From UBA7672 sp963718145 (GTDB lineage: Bacteria; Pseudomonadota; Alphaproteobacteria; Caulobacterales; Hyphomonadaceae), in the NCBI GenBank assembly GCA_963718145.1, contig CAVQYJ010000012.1, forward strand, positions 248,001-312,000: DNA of 64,000 nucleotides. The letters are read 5' to 3'. Under the pieces are notes generated by a model. The model saw nothing but the letters and a program-made list of their open reading frames with translations, ran no database searches and was not told the DNA's origin. The position numbers and the translations under genes were made by a program. Shown piece after piece: positions 17,858 through 26,455 of this stretch (positions are counted from its first letter, which is position 1; each line of letters starts with the position of its first letter).

Positions 17858-18637
17858 CTAGGCTTGGGCCTCGGCCGTCGCCGTATCAGCCAGTGCAGGT
17901 TCACGCACCGTTTCGGATGCGCCGAGGTCTTGGCCGGCAGCCATAGAGGACTCGGAGAGCCCATCGAGAACTGCATCGGCAATCAAGTTGCAATAGAGCT
18001 GGATCGCGCGCGCGGCGTCGTCATTTCCCGGGATCGGAAAATCGACTTCCTGCGGATCACAGTTGGTGTCGATGATTGCGACAACGGGGATGCCCAGCTT
18101 GCGGGCTTCCTTGACGGCGATCGCTTCCTTGTTGGTGTCGATCACAAACATCAGATCCGGCAGGCCGCCCATGTTGCGGATGCCGCCAAGAACGCGCTGG
18201 AGCTTCACCTGCTCGCGCTGGAGGCGCAACAGTTCCTTCTTGGTAAGACCGGTCGAGTCTCCGGCCTCCAGAGTCTCGTCGAGTTCGCGCAGACGCTTGA
18301 TCGAATTCGAGACGGTGGCCCAGTTGGTGAGCGTGCCGCCCAGCCAGCGGTCATTCATGTAGTACTGCGCGCAGCGACCCGCGGACTCGGCGATGGCTTC
18401 CGCCGCCTGACGCTTGGTGCCGACGAAGAGCACGCGACCGCCCTTGCCTGCCGTGTCGCGCACTTTCACGAGTGCGGCGTGGAGCAATGGAACAGTTTGC
18501 GAGAGATCGAGGATGTGAATTCCGGACCGTTCGCCGAAGATGAACCCTTTCATCTTCGGGTTCCAACGATGGACTTGGTGTCCGAAATGCACGCCAGCTT
18601 CCAAGAGCTGACGCATAGAAAAATCGGGTAGCGCCAC
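17858..18637 (-). CDS. rpsB: 30S ribosomal protein S2
   Basis: Small-subunit protein of 259 aa; the opening MRQLLEAGVHFGHQVHRWNP and the NDRWLGGTLTNW and PDLMFVIDTNKE blocks are diagnostic. It starts with GTG at 18637 behind a good site (TTAGGAGAAC). The last 30 residues are an acidic, Ala-rich tail, common in alphaproteobacterial S2. It heads the long minus-strand translation and envelope cluster. Confidence 0.97.
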   Translation of the reverse strand: MALPDFSMRQLLEAGVHFGHQVHRWNPKMKGFIFGERSGIHILDLSQTVPLLHAALVKVRDTAGKGGRVLFVGTKRQAAEAIAESAGRCAQYYMNDRWLGGTLTNWATVSNSIKRLRELDETLEAGDSTGLTKKELLRLQREQVKLQRVLGGIRNMGGLPDLMFVIDTNKEAIAVKEARKLGIPVVAIIDTNCDPQEVDFPIPGNDDAARAIQLYCNLIADAVLDGLSESSMAAGQDLGASETVREPALADTATAEAQA

Positions 18638-18663
18638 GTAGTTCTCCTAATCCGGTTGGCCGC

Positions 18664-18706
18664 CGCGGACAGAACGAGCTTTCGCCCGCACCGGAATGGG
18701 TCCGCG
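18664..18706 (-). promoter_or_regulatory. Stem in the rpsB 5' leader
   Basis: A 7-bp perfect inverted repeat, CGCGGAC (18664-18670) and GTCCGCG (18700-18706), falls inside the predicted rpsB leader between the promoter-like site and the start codon. The S2 leader is an autoregulatory target in E. coli; a similar role here is only an inference from position. Confidence 0.35.
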
Positions 18707-18722
18707 TGTCGGAATGGCGCGG

Positions 18723-18750
18723 GTTATACGTGGTTTTTCACGCGGCGCAA
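18723..18750 (-). promoter_or_regulatory. Putative sigma-70-type promoter for rpsB-tsf
   Basis: On the minus strand TTGCGC (18750-18745) is followed after 16 bp by TATAAC (18728-18723). This lies about 85 bp ahead of the rpsB GTG in the only long gap between dnaE and rpsB. Both hexamers are near consensus in otherwise GC-rich DNA. Confidence 0.5.
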
Positions 18751-18788
18751 GGCATGGGGCGGGAACGCATTTCCTGTAGAATCAGGGC

Positions 18789-21700
18789 TCAAGTCGCCGT
18801 GGGACGCACCTGATTGACCCCTGGAACCGACTTGAAAGCCTGCATCGCGACGAAATCCACCGGATAGCGGCCATCCAGCGCGATCGTGACGACCTTGTCG
18901 CCCTCAACCGGGATCTCGATGTGGATCGCCCCAAGCGCATTCTTGGAGGGGCTTTTCCTGAGGCCCTGGGCCACGCTGGCGATGCGATCAAGCGGCGCAT
19001 CCGCGCTGAGCCGGACCAGCAGGGTTTCGTGGGCGCCGATGGAGGCCTGCGAAAGCTTTTTCACGCCGTCCATCGAGAAGCGGAGTTCTTCATCGACGCG
19101 CCGGACCCGAACTCGGACCATGACGCGTTCACCAACCTCGAGGATGTCACGGGAGTTCTGTAGCAAGTCATCGTTGACGAAAAGCTCGTATTCGCCGGAC
19201 GGGTCCGACAAGGTCACGATCGCGAACTTGCCGCCAGCTTTCGCAGGTTTTTCCACGCGCGCGCGGACGACTCCGATCATGTCGAGCGCCTGCTGCAGCC
19301 TGCCAACCTCTTCACGCTCGGCCGCGAGAGTAATCCGCTTCCGCATATCACCGGTCAAAAGGTCGTCCAGCGGGTGACCAGAGAGGAAAAAGCCAACGCT
19401 GGCAAGTTCGTGGTCCAGGCGGTCGGATTCGCCCCAGGCGGAGACATCTGGCAATCGGACCTTCGGGACCGGCTCGTCGTCGAACAGACCCGACTGGTTC
19501 GACTTGCGCTGTTCCTCAGCCGAAGCGGCGACCGCGGACAGCATCGGAGCGGCAGCGAAGGCGCGCGCGCGGTTGGGTTCCACCGACTGAAAGGCGCCAG
19601 CCTTGGCGAGGGCCTCGAAGCAGCGGCGGTTCACGAGACGAGCGTCGATGCGTTCCGAAAAATCCTGCAGGTCCGAGAACTCGCCCTGAACGCGTGCTGC
19701 TTCCACGGAAAGCATGGCCGGCTTGCCAACGCCCTTTATGGCCCCAAGCGCGTAACGGACGGCGCCGTCCTCTACCGTGAAGTCAGCGCCAGACCTGTTG
19801 ATGTCCGGTAGCAGGACTTTCACGTCCATGCGCCGTGCTTCCTGGAAGAACACGGCGAGCTTGTCGGTGTTGCCGGCGTCCAGGGACATCGATGCCGTCA
19901 GGAATTCCACGGGGTGGTTCGCCTTGAGCCAGGCCGTTTGATACGTCAGCAGCGCATAAGGAGCGGAGTGGGACTTGTTGAACCCGTAGTCGGCGAACTT
20001 GGCGCAAGCCTCAAACGTCATGTGAGCGTCGGCTTCGGTGATGCCCTTTTCCAGTGCGCCCTGCATGAACCGGACGCGCTGCTTGTCCATCTCGGCGCGG
20101 ATCTTCTTGCCCATGGCGCGGCGCAGCAGATCGGCTTCACCAAAAGAGTACCCGGCAAGCTCCCGCGCGATCTGCATCACCTGCTCCTGATAGGTAATGA
20201 TGCCGAATGTCGGCTCCAGGATCGGCTTCAGCCACGGTGTGAGTGCATCCGTGAAATAGTCGGTTTCTTCCAGTCGCTTTTTTCGATTGCAGTAGGTCGG
20301 GATGTTGGCCATGGGTCCGGGACGATAGAGCGCGACAAGAACAATCAGGTCCTCGAACCGGTCGGGCACCATGTCGACCAGAGCGCGCCGCATGCCCTGA
20401 CTTTCCACCTGGAAGACGCCTACGACATCGCCCCTCCGGAGCATTTCATAGGTTTTCTTGTCATCCAGCGGCAATTTCTGCAGGTCGATCTCCACACCCT
20501 TGTCACGGCAGAGTTTGATCGCGCGGTCGATGACGGTGAGCGTCTTGAGGCCGAGAAAATCGAACTTCACAAGGCCCGCTGCCTCTGCCCATTTCATGTT
20601 GAACTGGGTCGCAGGGATGTCCGATTTCGGATCACGGTAGAGCGCCACCAGTTCGACCAACGGACGGTCGCCAATGACGATGCCAGCGGCGTGGGTCGAG
20701 GCGTTGCGGTAGAGGCCTTCGAGCTGCTGCGCCGTCTCGAACAGATTGGCGACTTCTTCCTCAGCCTCGATCGCCTCTTCGAGTTTGGGCTCCATCTCCA
20801 GGGCTTCGGCGAGTGTCGGCGGGTTTGCGGGATTGAAGGGGACGAGCTTGGCCAGCTTGTCGACCTGGCCGAAGGGCAGTTGCAAGACGCGACCGACATC
20901 GCGGAGCACGGCGCGGGCTTGCAGCGTGCCGAAGGTAATGATCTGCGCGACACGATCGGCGCCATACTTCTCGCGTACGTATTCGATTACTTCGCCGCGG
21001 CGTTCCTGGCAGAAATCAACGTCGAAGTCGGGCATCGAAACTCGTTCGGGGTTGAGAAAACGTTCGAACAGCAGTCCGAATCGGATGGGGTCGAGGTCGG
21101 TGATCGTCAGCGACCAGGCGACGACCGAACCGGCGCCCGAACCCCTGCCCGGCCCCACCGGAATGTCGTGCGACTTGGCCCACTTGATGAAGTCGGCGAC
21201 GATGAGGAAGTAGCCCGGAAAACCCATCTTCTCTATGACGCTCAGCTCATAGGCGAGGCGATCCTCGTAGGTCTTCAACTCGGCGGCCGGCGTGACTCCC
21301 TTGAGCCGTTCCTTGAGCCCAGCTTTGGCCTGGGCAGCCAGCTCTGCGGCTTCGTCGCGGCCGCGCTTGGTATCGAAGGGCGGAAGGATGGATCTGCGCT
21401 TGGTGGGGCGATAGGCGCAGCGCCGAGCGATCTCCACCGTAGACGCGAGTGCTTCGGGTAGGTCAGCGAACGTGGAGGCCATCTCTTCTGGAGACTTGAG
21501 GTACTGCTGAGGCGAGGCTTTCGGCCGATCGGACTGGCTGACATAGGCCGAATTGGCAATGCACATGAGAACGTCGTGCACGCCGTGCTGGTCCGGTCGC
21601 TGGAAACGGGCGTCATTGGTGGCGACCAGTGGAAGCCCAAGCTCGTAGGCAAGATCGACCAGCACGCCTTCGGCCGCAGTTTCTTCGGGCCGGCCGTGCC

Positions 21701-22214
21701 GCTGGAGTTCGACATAGAGGCGGTCGCCGAAAGTCTTGGAGAGTTTGCTGAGGCCCGCTCGGACTTCGTCCGCGCGGCCGGCCGCGGCGCGCCGGTTAAA
21801 CATTCCGCCGTGGCCGCCCGTGAGGCAGATCAAACCTTCGGCGTGCTGCAGCAGGGTGGCGAACGCGACGTGCTTGCCCTCCTTGGCAGGCATGAGAAAG
21901 GCTGACGAGGACAGTTCCATTAGGTTTCGGTAGCCGGTCTCATTCTGGGCCAGCAGGGCGAGAGTCCCACTCTCGCCTGTGACGCCCGGTTCGACCACGT
22001 CGACCATTAGTCCTGTGATCGGTTGGATGCCCCGCTCCACCAGCGCCTCGGAGAGTTCCAAAGCGGCGAACAGATTGTCGTCGGTGACGCCCACGGCAGG
22101 CGCTTTCGTCTCGGCAGCCCACTTCGCCAGATCCTTGGGGCGGATCATGCTCTGCAGCAGCGACAGCGCGGTGCGCACGCGCAGGTGGATGAAACGGGGC
22201 GTTTCCGCCGTCAT
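18789..22214 (-). CDS. dnaE: DNA polymerase III alpha subunit
   Basis: Replicative DNA polymerase of 1141 aa. The chosen ATG at 22214 (MTAETPRFIHLRVRTALSLL) begins at the PHP domain; the open frame extends 28 codons upstream without family similarity. PHP residues, the catalytic PDFDVDFCQERR block (about 400), and GPGRGSGAGSVVAW are intact, followed by the tandem helix-hairpin-helix and OB regions. It is the last gene of the lolC-lolD-dnaE run, and about 150 bp separate its stop from rpsB. Confidence 0.97.
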   Translation of the reverse strand: MTAETPRFIHLRVRTALSLLQSMIRPKDLAKWAAETKAPAVGVTDDNLFAALELSEALVERGIQPITGLMVDVVEPGVTGESGTLALLAQNETGYRNLMELSSSAFLMPAKEGKHVAFATLLQHAEGLICLTGGHGGMFNRRAAAGRADEVRAGLSKLSKTFGDRLYVELQRHGRPEETAAEGVLVDLAYELGLPLVATNDARFQRPDQHGVHDVLMCIANSAYVSQSDRPKASPQQYLKSPEEMASTFADLPEALASTVEIARRCAYRPTKRRSILPPFDTKRGRDEAAELAAQAKAGLKERLKGVTPAAELKTYEDRLAYELSVIEKMGFPGYFLIVADFIKWAKSHDIPVGPGRGSGAGSVVAWSLTITDLDPIRFGLLFERFLNPERVSMPDFDVDFCQERRGEVIEYVREKYGADRVAQIITFGTLQARAVLRDVGRVLQLPFGQVDKLAKLVPFNPANPPTLAEALEMEPKLEEAIEAEEEVANLFETAQQLEGLYRNASTHAAGIVIGDRPLVELVALYRDPKSDIPATQFNMKWAEAAGLVKFDFLGLKTLTVIDRAIKLCRDKGVEIDLQKLPLDDKKTYEMLRRGDVVGVFQVESQGMRRALVDMVPDRFEDLIVLVALYRPGPMANIPTYCNRKKRLEETDYFTDALTPWLKPILEPTFGIITYQEQVMQIARELAGYSFGEADLLRRAMGKKIRAEMDKQRVRFMQGALEKGITEADAHMTFEACAKFADYGFNKSHSAPYALLTYQTAWLKANHPVEFLTASMSLDAGNTDKLAVFFQEARRMDVKVLLPDINRSGADFTVEDGAVRYALGAIKGVGKPAMLSVEAARVQGEFSDLQDFSERIDARLVNRRCFEALAKAGAFQSVEPNRARAFAAAPMLSAVAASAEEQRKSNQSGLFDDEPVPKVRLPDVSAWGESDRLDHELASVGFFLSGHPLDDLLTGDMRKRITLAAEREEVGRLQQALDMIGVVRARVEKPAKAGGKFAIVTLSDPSGEYELFVNDDLLQNSRDILEVGERVMVRVRVRRVDEELRFSMDGVKKLSQASIGAHETLLVRLSADAPLDRIASVAQGLRKSPSKNALGAIHIEIPVEGDKVVTIALDGRYPVDFVAMQAFKSVPGVNQVRPTAT

Positions 22215-22245
22215 GCCGGTTGCCTCAAGATAACCTGTGCGAACC

Positions 22246-22989
22246 CTAGACCGAGTCGCCGGCGCCGCGCGGGGGTGGGGGGGACAGCCGGCCCTCATGC
22301 AGGGTCAGCACCCGATCCATGTAGGTCGTTAGCTCCAGATTATGGGTGGCCACCAGAACCGCTACCCCCTCGTGCCGCGCTATGTCGAAAAGGTTGCGGA
22401 AAACCACCATTGAGGTGTTTGGATCGAGGTTTCCTGTGGGCTCGTCGGCGATCAGAACCTTGGGTTTGTTGGCCAGCGACCGGGCGATGGCGACGCGTTG
22501 TTGCTCGCCACCCGAGAGCTGGCCGGGCCGGTGATGGTCGCGCTCGTTGAGGCCCATCATGCGCAAGAGGTCCTGTCCGCGCTTGCGCGCCTTGGCCCGG
22601 GACATGCCATTGATCATAAGCGGTGCGCAAACGTTGTCGACGGCGTTGAGCTCAGGCAGCAGGTGATGGAACTGATAGACGAAGCCAAGCTGGAGGCGGC
22701 GGGCGACAGTGCGATCACGGTCGCTCATCTTCAGGGCGTCCTTGCCGGCGATCTGGACCGTGCCTTCGTCAGGCTTCTCCAGTAGACCGGCGACATGCAA
22801 GAGCGTGGACTTGCCCGACCCCGACGGACCAACCAGGCCCGTCATCTCGCCCGGGCGCAAGTCGAGGTCCACTCCGCGCAGGACTTCGAGGATACGGTCG
22901 CCGGACTTGTATCGGCGCACAACGCCGCTGAGTGACAGGACGGGCGCCCTTGTGGCGACAGGCGAGGAAGCGGCGGAGGCATCCATCAT
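22246..22989 (-). CDS. lolD: Lipoprotein-releasing ABC transporter ATPase
   Basis: ATPase of the Lol system that extracts lipoproteins from the inner membrane for transfer to LolA. I start at the ATG at 22989, which overlaps the lolC TGA (ATGA), giving 247 aa; the longer open frame is the lolC 3' end in another phase. Walker A GPSGSGKST, the signature LSGGEQQR, Walker B VLIADEPTGNLD and the H-loop ATHN are all present. Confidence 0.95.
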   Translation of the reverse strand: MMDASAASSPVATRAPVLSLSGVVRRYKSGDRILEVLRGVDLDLRPGEMTGLVGPSGSGKSTLLHVAGLLEKPDEGTVQIAGKDALKMSDRDRTVARRLQLGFVYQFHHLLPELNAVDNVCAPLMINGMSRAKARKRGQDLLRMMGLNERDHHRPGQLSGGEQQRVAIARSLANKPKVLIADEPTGNLDPNTSMVVFRNLFDIARHEGVAVLVATHNLELTTYMDRVLTLHEGRLSPPPPRGAGDSV

Positions 22990-24338
22990 TCGAACCTGAG
23001 CGCCTCGACGGGGTTGAGGCGGGCAGCCCACATCGCCGGAATGATCGACATCACAACTGTCACGACAAAGGCCGAGCCACCGACCCAGGCAACCTCGCTC
23101 CATTCCAGCTTTGCCGGAAGCGCATCGAGCATGTAGATGTCCGGCGGGAACAGTTTGACGTTCAGCATGAACTCTAGCGTGTGCTGGATCGGTGCAATGA
23201 AGAGCGCGACCAGAACCCCAAGCAGAAGTCCGGTGCCGACACCCGCCATTCCGAGGAACACCCCGGTCATCATGAAGATGCGAACCACGCCACCACGTGT
23301 AGCCCCGATGGTGCGGAGAATGGCCACGTCGCGAGCTTTGTTCTTCACAAGCATGAGCACGCCGGTGATGATGTTCAGTGCGGTGATGATGACGACGATG
23401 AACAGGATCAGCCGCATCACGTTACGCTCGACAATCAGGGCTGTGACATAGGTTCCGTTACGGTGCTGCCAGCTTTCGACCGGCACCGCCTTCTGGGCCT
23501 GAAGCTCCTCCGCGAACGTCTGCGCGTCCTCCGGATCACCGATGCGGACACCGAGGATGGGATAGCCGACGTCGAGGCCGAAGAATGACTTGGCAGACTC
23601 GATTGGAAGAAAGGCGATGTAGCGGTCATAGCGCTCGTTCCCGACGTGATAGACCGCAGAAACCGTAAATCGACGCGTCCGCGGCGCAGAGCCGAAAACG
23701 GAGCTAGCCCCATTGGATTGCGTGAGGTTTATGTTGTCGCCCACGCCTACGCCGAGGTAGTTCGCGAACATGTCGCCAATGACAATGTCCGGCGCCATCG
23801 GATCATCGCCGAAATGGTCAAGCGAACCGTCGCCCAGCGGACGCCAGCGATCCTTCATTTCTTCGGGATGCGCCCTGTATCGTGCTCCGTCGGAAATGCT
23901 CTTCGCAATCAGTTCGTTGGCGCGCAGGTCTTCAGGGCGGACGCCACGGATCTGAATGCCATCGCTGCGCCCAAAGGCAGCGGCAAGCGCTGTGCCGTCG
24001 GTCATGGGCTCAACCGTCTTGACGCCCGGCATCATGCGGATCTCATCCATCATCGTGTCGGCCTGCGTCTGGGGCAGACCCTGTGTCGTAACGAAAGCGT
24101 GAGGTTCAAAGCCGATAATCTTGGAGATCAGCTCCAGCCGGAACCCGTTCATCACTGACATGACGACGATCAGCGCCATGACACCCAGCGTGATTCCGAT
24201 CACGGAAACGATGGAGATGAAGGCAAGGCCCCCGTACTCGCGCTTGGTGCCGAGATAGCGGGTGGCGAGCATGCGCTCGAAAGGACCAAAAGGTCGCTCG
24301 ATGATGCGGCCTTCAACGGCGGGCGACTGCGTGTCCAT
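22986..24338 (-). CDS. lolC: Lipoprotein-releasing ABC transporter permease LolC/LolE
   Basis: Membrane subunit of the Lol exporter, 450 aa: one N-terminal membrane helix (about 36-62), a large periplasmic domain, and three C-terminal helices of the MacB/FtsX type. The opening PFGPFERMLATRYLGTKREYG and the segment after the first helix (SVMNGFRLEL) are typical. Only one permease gene is present, as usual in alphaproteobacteria, where one LolC/E-type protein probably forms a homodimer. It abuts the proS stop. Confidence 0.93.
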   Translation of the reverse strand: MDTQSPAVEGRIIERPFGPFERMLATRYLGTKREYGGLAFISIVSVIGITLGVMALIVVMSVMNGFRLELISKIIGFEPHAFVTTQGLPQTQADTMMDEIRMMPGVKTVEPMTDGTALAAAFGRSDGIQIRGVRPEDLRANELIAKSISDGARYRAHPEEMKDRWRPLGDGSLDHFGDDPMAPDIVIGDMFANYLGVGVGDNINLTQSNGASSVFGSAPRTRRFTVSAVYHVGNERYDRYIAFLPIESAKSFFGLDVGYPILGVRIGDPEDAQTFAEELQAQKAVPVESWQHRNGTYVTALIVERNVMRLILFIVVIITALNIITGVLMLVKNKARDVAILRTIGATRGGVVRIFMMTGVFLGMAGVGTGLLLGVLVALFIAPIQHTLEFMLNVKLFPPDIYMLDALPAKLEWSEVAWVGGSAFVVTVVMSIIPAMWAARLNPVEALRFE

Positions 24339-25670
24339 CTAGGCGGCCTTCGCGACGAGGCTGCGCTTGATGGCCGCGTCCAGGGTCATCTCTTCGGTGA
24401 GCCCCGATTTGCGGGTGCGGAACTCCACCACGCCGGCTTTCACACCTTTGGGCCCCACAACGATCAGCTCGGGCACGCCGATCAGCTCCATTGTGGAGAA
24501 CTTGGCGCCGGGCCGCTCGCCCGTGTCGTCGTACAGCACATCGACGCCAGCCTTCTGGAGCTGGGAGTAGGCGCTTTCGCAGGCCTTGGCGACTTCGGGA
24601 TCATCATTGCGCAGGCTGACGACAGCGACTTCGAACGGCGCCACAGCAGCCGGCCAGATCATGCCCTTGCCGTCGTGGCTTGCCTCGATGATCGCGCCGA
24701 CAAGACGTGAGACGCCGATGCCGTAAGAGCCCATCTCTACCGGAGCATTTTTCCCGTCGGGGCCCGTGACTTCGGCCTTCATCGGCGCGGAATACTTGGC
24801 GCCGAAATAAAAGATGTGGCCGACCTCAATTCCGCGGGCGGACAGGCGGCGTTCGGCCGGCACTTCCTTATCGAACCGGGCCGCGTCGTGCATTTCCTCG
24901 GTAGCGGCGTAAAGCTTTGTGCGCTTCTCCACCTCGGGCAGCAGGTCCTTGTAGAAATCAAGGTCCTTGCCCGGGGGCGGCATATCGACCAGGGCGCTGT
25001 CGCAGAACACCGCGCTCTCGCCCGTATCGGCCAGCACGATAAATTCGTGGGAGAGGTCACCGCCAATCGGGCCGGTGTCGGCTCGCATCGGTACGGCTTT
25101 CAAGCCCATGCGGCTGAACGTGTTCAGATAGGCGCAGAACATCCTGTAGTAGGCCTGCTTTGCCGCGTCGACCGATGAGTCGAACGAATAGGCGTCCTTC
25201 ATCAGGAATTCGCGGCCGCGCATCACGCCGAAGCGGGGGCGAACTTCGTCGCGGAATTTCCATTGGATGTGGTAGAGGTTGAGTGGAAGCTGCTTGTACG
25301 AACGAACGTAGGTCCGGAAGATGTCGGTGATCATTTCCTCGTTCGTCGGGCCGTAGAGCATTTCGCGCTCGTGCCGATCGACGATGCGAAGCATCTCCTT
25401 GCCATAAGCGTCGTAGCGGCCGCTTTCCTTCCAGAGATCGGCGGACTGAATGGTCGGCATGAGAAGTTCGACTGCGCCTGCGCGTTCCTGCTCCTCGCGG
25501 ACGATCTTCTCAATCTTGTGCAGCACGCGCATGCCTAGCGGCAGCCAGGAATAAATGCCCGCGCCGTTCTGCTTGATCATCCCTGCGCGCAACATGAGCT
25601 GGTGTGAAACGATCTGCGCGTCGGCGGGCGCCTCCTTGAGGACCGGCAGGAAGTAGCGGGAAAGGCGCAT
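24339..25670 (-). CDS. proS: Prolyl-tRNA synthetase (short alphaproteobacterial type)
   Basis: Charges tRNA-Pro. Start ATG 25670 (MRLSRYFLPVLKEAPADAQI) gives 443 aa. Class II motif 2 (KFRDEVRPRFGVMRGREFLM) and motif 3 (GSYGIGVSRLVGAIIE) are clear, and the anticodon domain closes the protein. The large editing insertion of enteric ProS between motifs 2 and 3 is absent, which is the usual alphaproteobacterial form. It is followed immediately by lolC. Confidence 0.96.
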   Translation of the reverse strand: MRLSRYFLPVLKEAPADAQIVSHQLMLRAGMIKQNGAGIYSWLPLGMRVLHKIEKIVREEQERAGAVELLMPTIQSADLWKESGRYDAYGKEMLRIVDRHEREMLYGPTNEEMITDIFRTYVRSYKQLPLNLYHIQWKFRDEVRPRFGVMRGREFLMKDAYSFDSSVDAAKQAYYRMFCAYLNTFSRMGLKAVPMRADTGPIGGDLSHEFIVLADTGESAVFCDSALVDMPPPGKDLDFYKDLLPEVEKRTKLYAATEEMHDAARFDKEVPAERRLSARGIEVGHIFYFGAKYSAPMKAEVTGPDGKNAPVEMGSYGIGVSRLVGAIIEASHDGKGMIWPAAVAPFEVAVVSLRNDDPEVAKACESAYSQLQKAGVDVLYDDTGERPGAKFSTMELIGVPELIVVGPKGVKAGVVEFRTRKSGLTEEMTLDAAIKRSLVAKAA

Positions 25671-25761
25671 GGCGGCCCTGCTTTCGGGGGTCGGATATCG
25701 ATCAGGGTGGATAGCTGCGTCGCGCCTGTGGCGCAATGTGGGCGAACCTCCTCGAAGCCCT

Positions 25762-26013
25762 CTATTCCTTGGGAATCATGAAGTTGAGCCAGCCGAAGTT
25801 CAGCGCCACCCAAACCAGCGCTGTAATTGCCGCCGCACCGCCGGTGGCAATCAGAAGCTTGGGCTTCCAGTCAACCTTCTCGGGTGCAGCCCGCTCACTA
25901 CCGGGGCTGACAATCCCAGCCTCGTGCTGGCTGCGGGTTCCCGCCGACAGGGTCGGCAGGAAGACCAGCCACCAGGAGCAGGTGAAGACGACAATGATCT
26001 CGAAGACGCCCAT
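25762..26013 (-). CDS. DUF1467 small membrane protein
   Basis: An 83-aa protein with two predicted membrane helices (about 5-24 and 54-74) and the family-typical tail LNFGWLNFMIPKE. The function of DUF1467 is unknown. It is almost always found next to the methylmalonyl-CoA epimerase and proS genes in alphaproteobacteria, as here. The ATG at 26013 lies 9 bp after the epimerase stop. Confidence 0.85.
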   Translation of the reverse strand: MGVFEIIVVFTCSWWLVFLPTLSAGTRSQHEAGIVSPGSERAAPEKVDWKPKLLIATGGAAAITALVWVALNFGWLNFMIPKE

Positions 26014-26022
26014 GAACTCGTT

Positions 26023-26442
26023 CTAGTGGCGGCCTTTGGGCGTTTCCATGAGTTCGATCAGCACACCATCCGAATCCTTGGGGTGAATGAAGATCACAGG
26101 CGTTCCGTGAGCGCCGATGCGGGGCTCGCCGAGGACTTTCGCCCCCTTCTCTTCCATCTCGGCCTTGGCCTCGTGAATGTCCTTCACTTCAAAGCACACA
26201 TGGTGTTGGCCGCCTTTTGGGTTCTTCTCGAGGAAATTTAGAATTGGCGACTTCTCGCCTAGCGGCTCGATGATCTCGAGCTGGGTGTTGGGCAAGTTGA
26301 TGAAGCCGACGCGGACGCCCTGCGCCGGCATGTCGAAGGGCTGCACGAATTCGGTTGCGCCATAGAGCGTGCGGTAGGTCTCGAACGTCTTCTCGATCGA
26401 AGGCACGGCGATTCCAATATGGTTCATGCGTCCGATGGTCAT
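26023..26442 (-). CDS. mce: Methylmalonyl-CoA epimerase
   Basis: Vicinal-oxygen-chelate enzyme interconverting (R)- and (S)-methylmalonyl-CoA in propionyl-CoA breakdown. Start ATG 26442 (MTIGRMNHIGIAVPSIEKTF) gives 139 aa; the frame is open 12 codons further upstream. Metal ligands expected for the family are visible: His in MNHIGIAV, His in HHVCFEV, and the C-terminal Glu in LIELMETPKGRH. It lies downstream of rnj. Confidence 0.93.
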   Translation of the reverse strand: MTIGRMNHIGIAVPSIEKTFETYRTLYGATEFVQPFDMPAQGVRVGFINLPNTQLEIIEPLGEKSPILNFLEKNPKGGQHHVCFEVKDIHEAKAEMEEKGAKVLGEPRIGAHGTPVIFIHPKDSDGVLIELMETPKGRH

Positions 26443-26455
26443 GGCAGGCTCCAAC

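Noticed and set aside
16994..18631. 545-codon frame antisense to tsf and rpsB
   Set aside because: Crosses two certain genes and their gap; composition is antisense-like.
19914..21461. 515-codon frame antisense to dnaE
   Set aside because: Shadow of dnaE; no recognisable domain.
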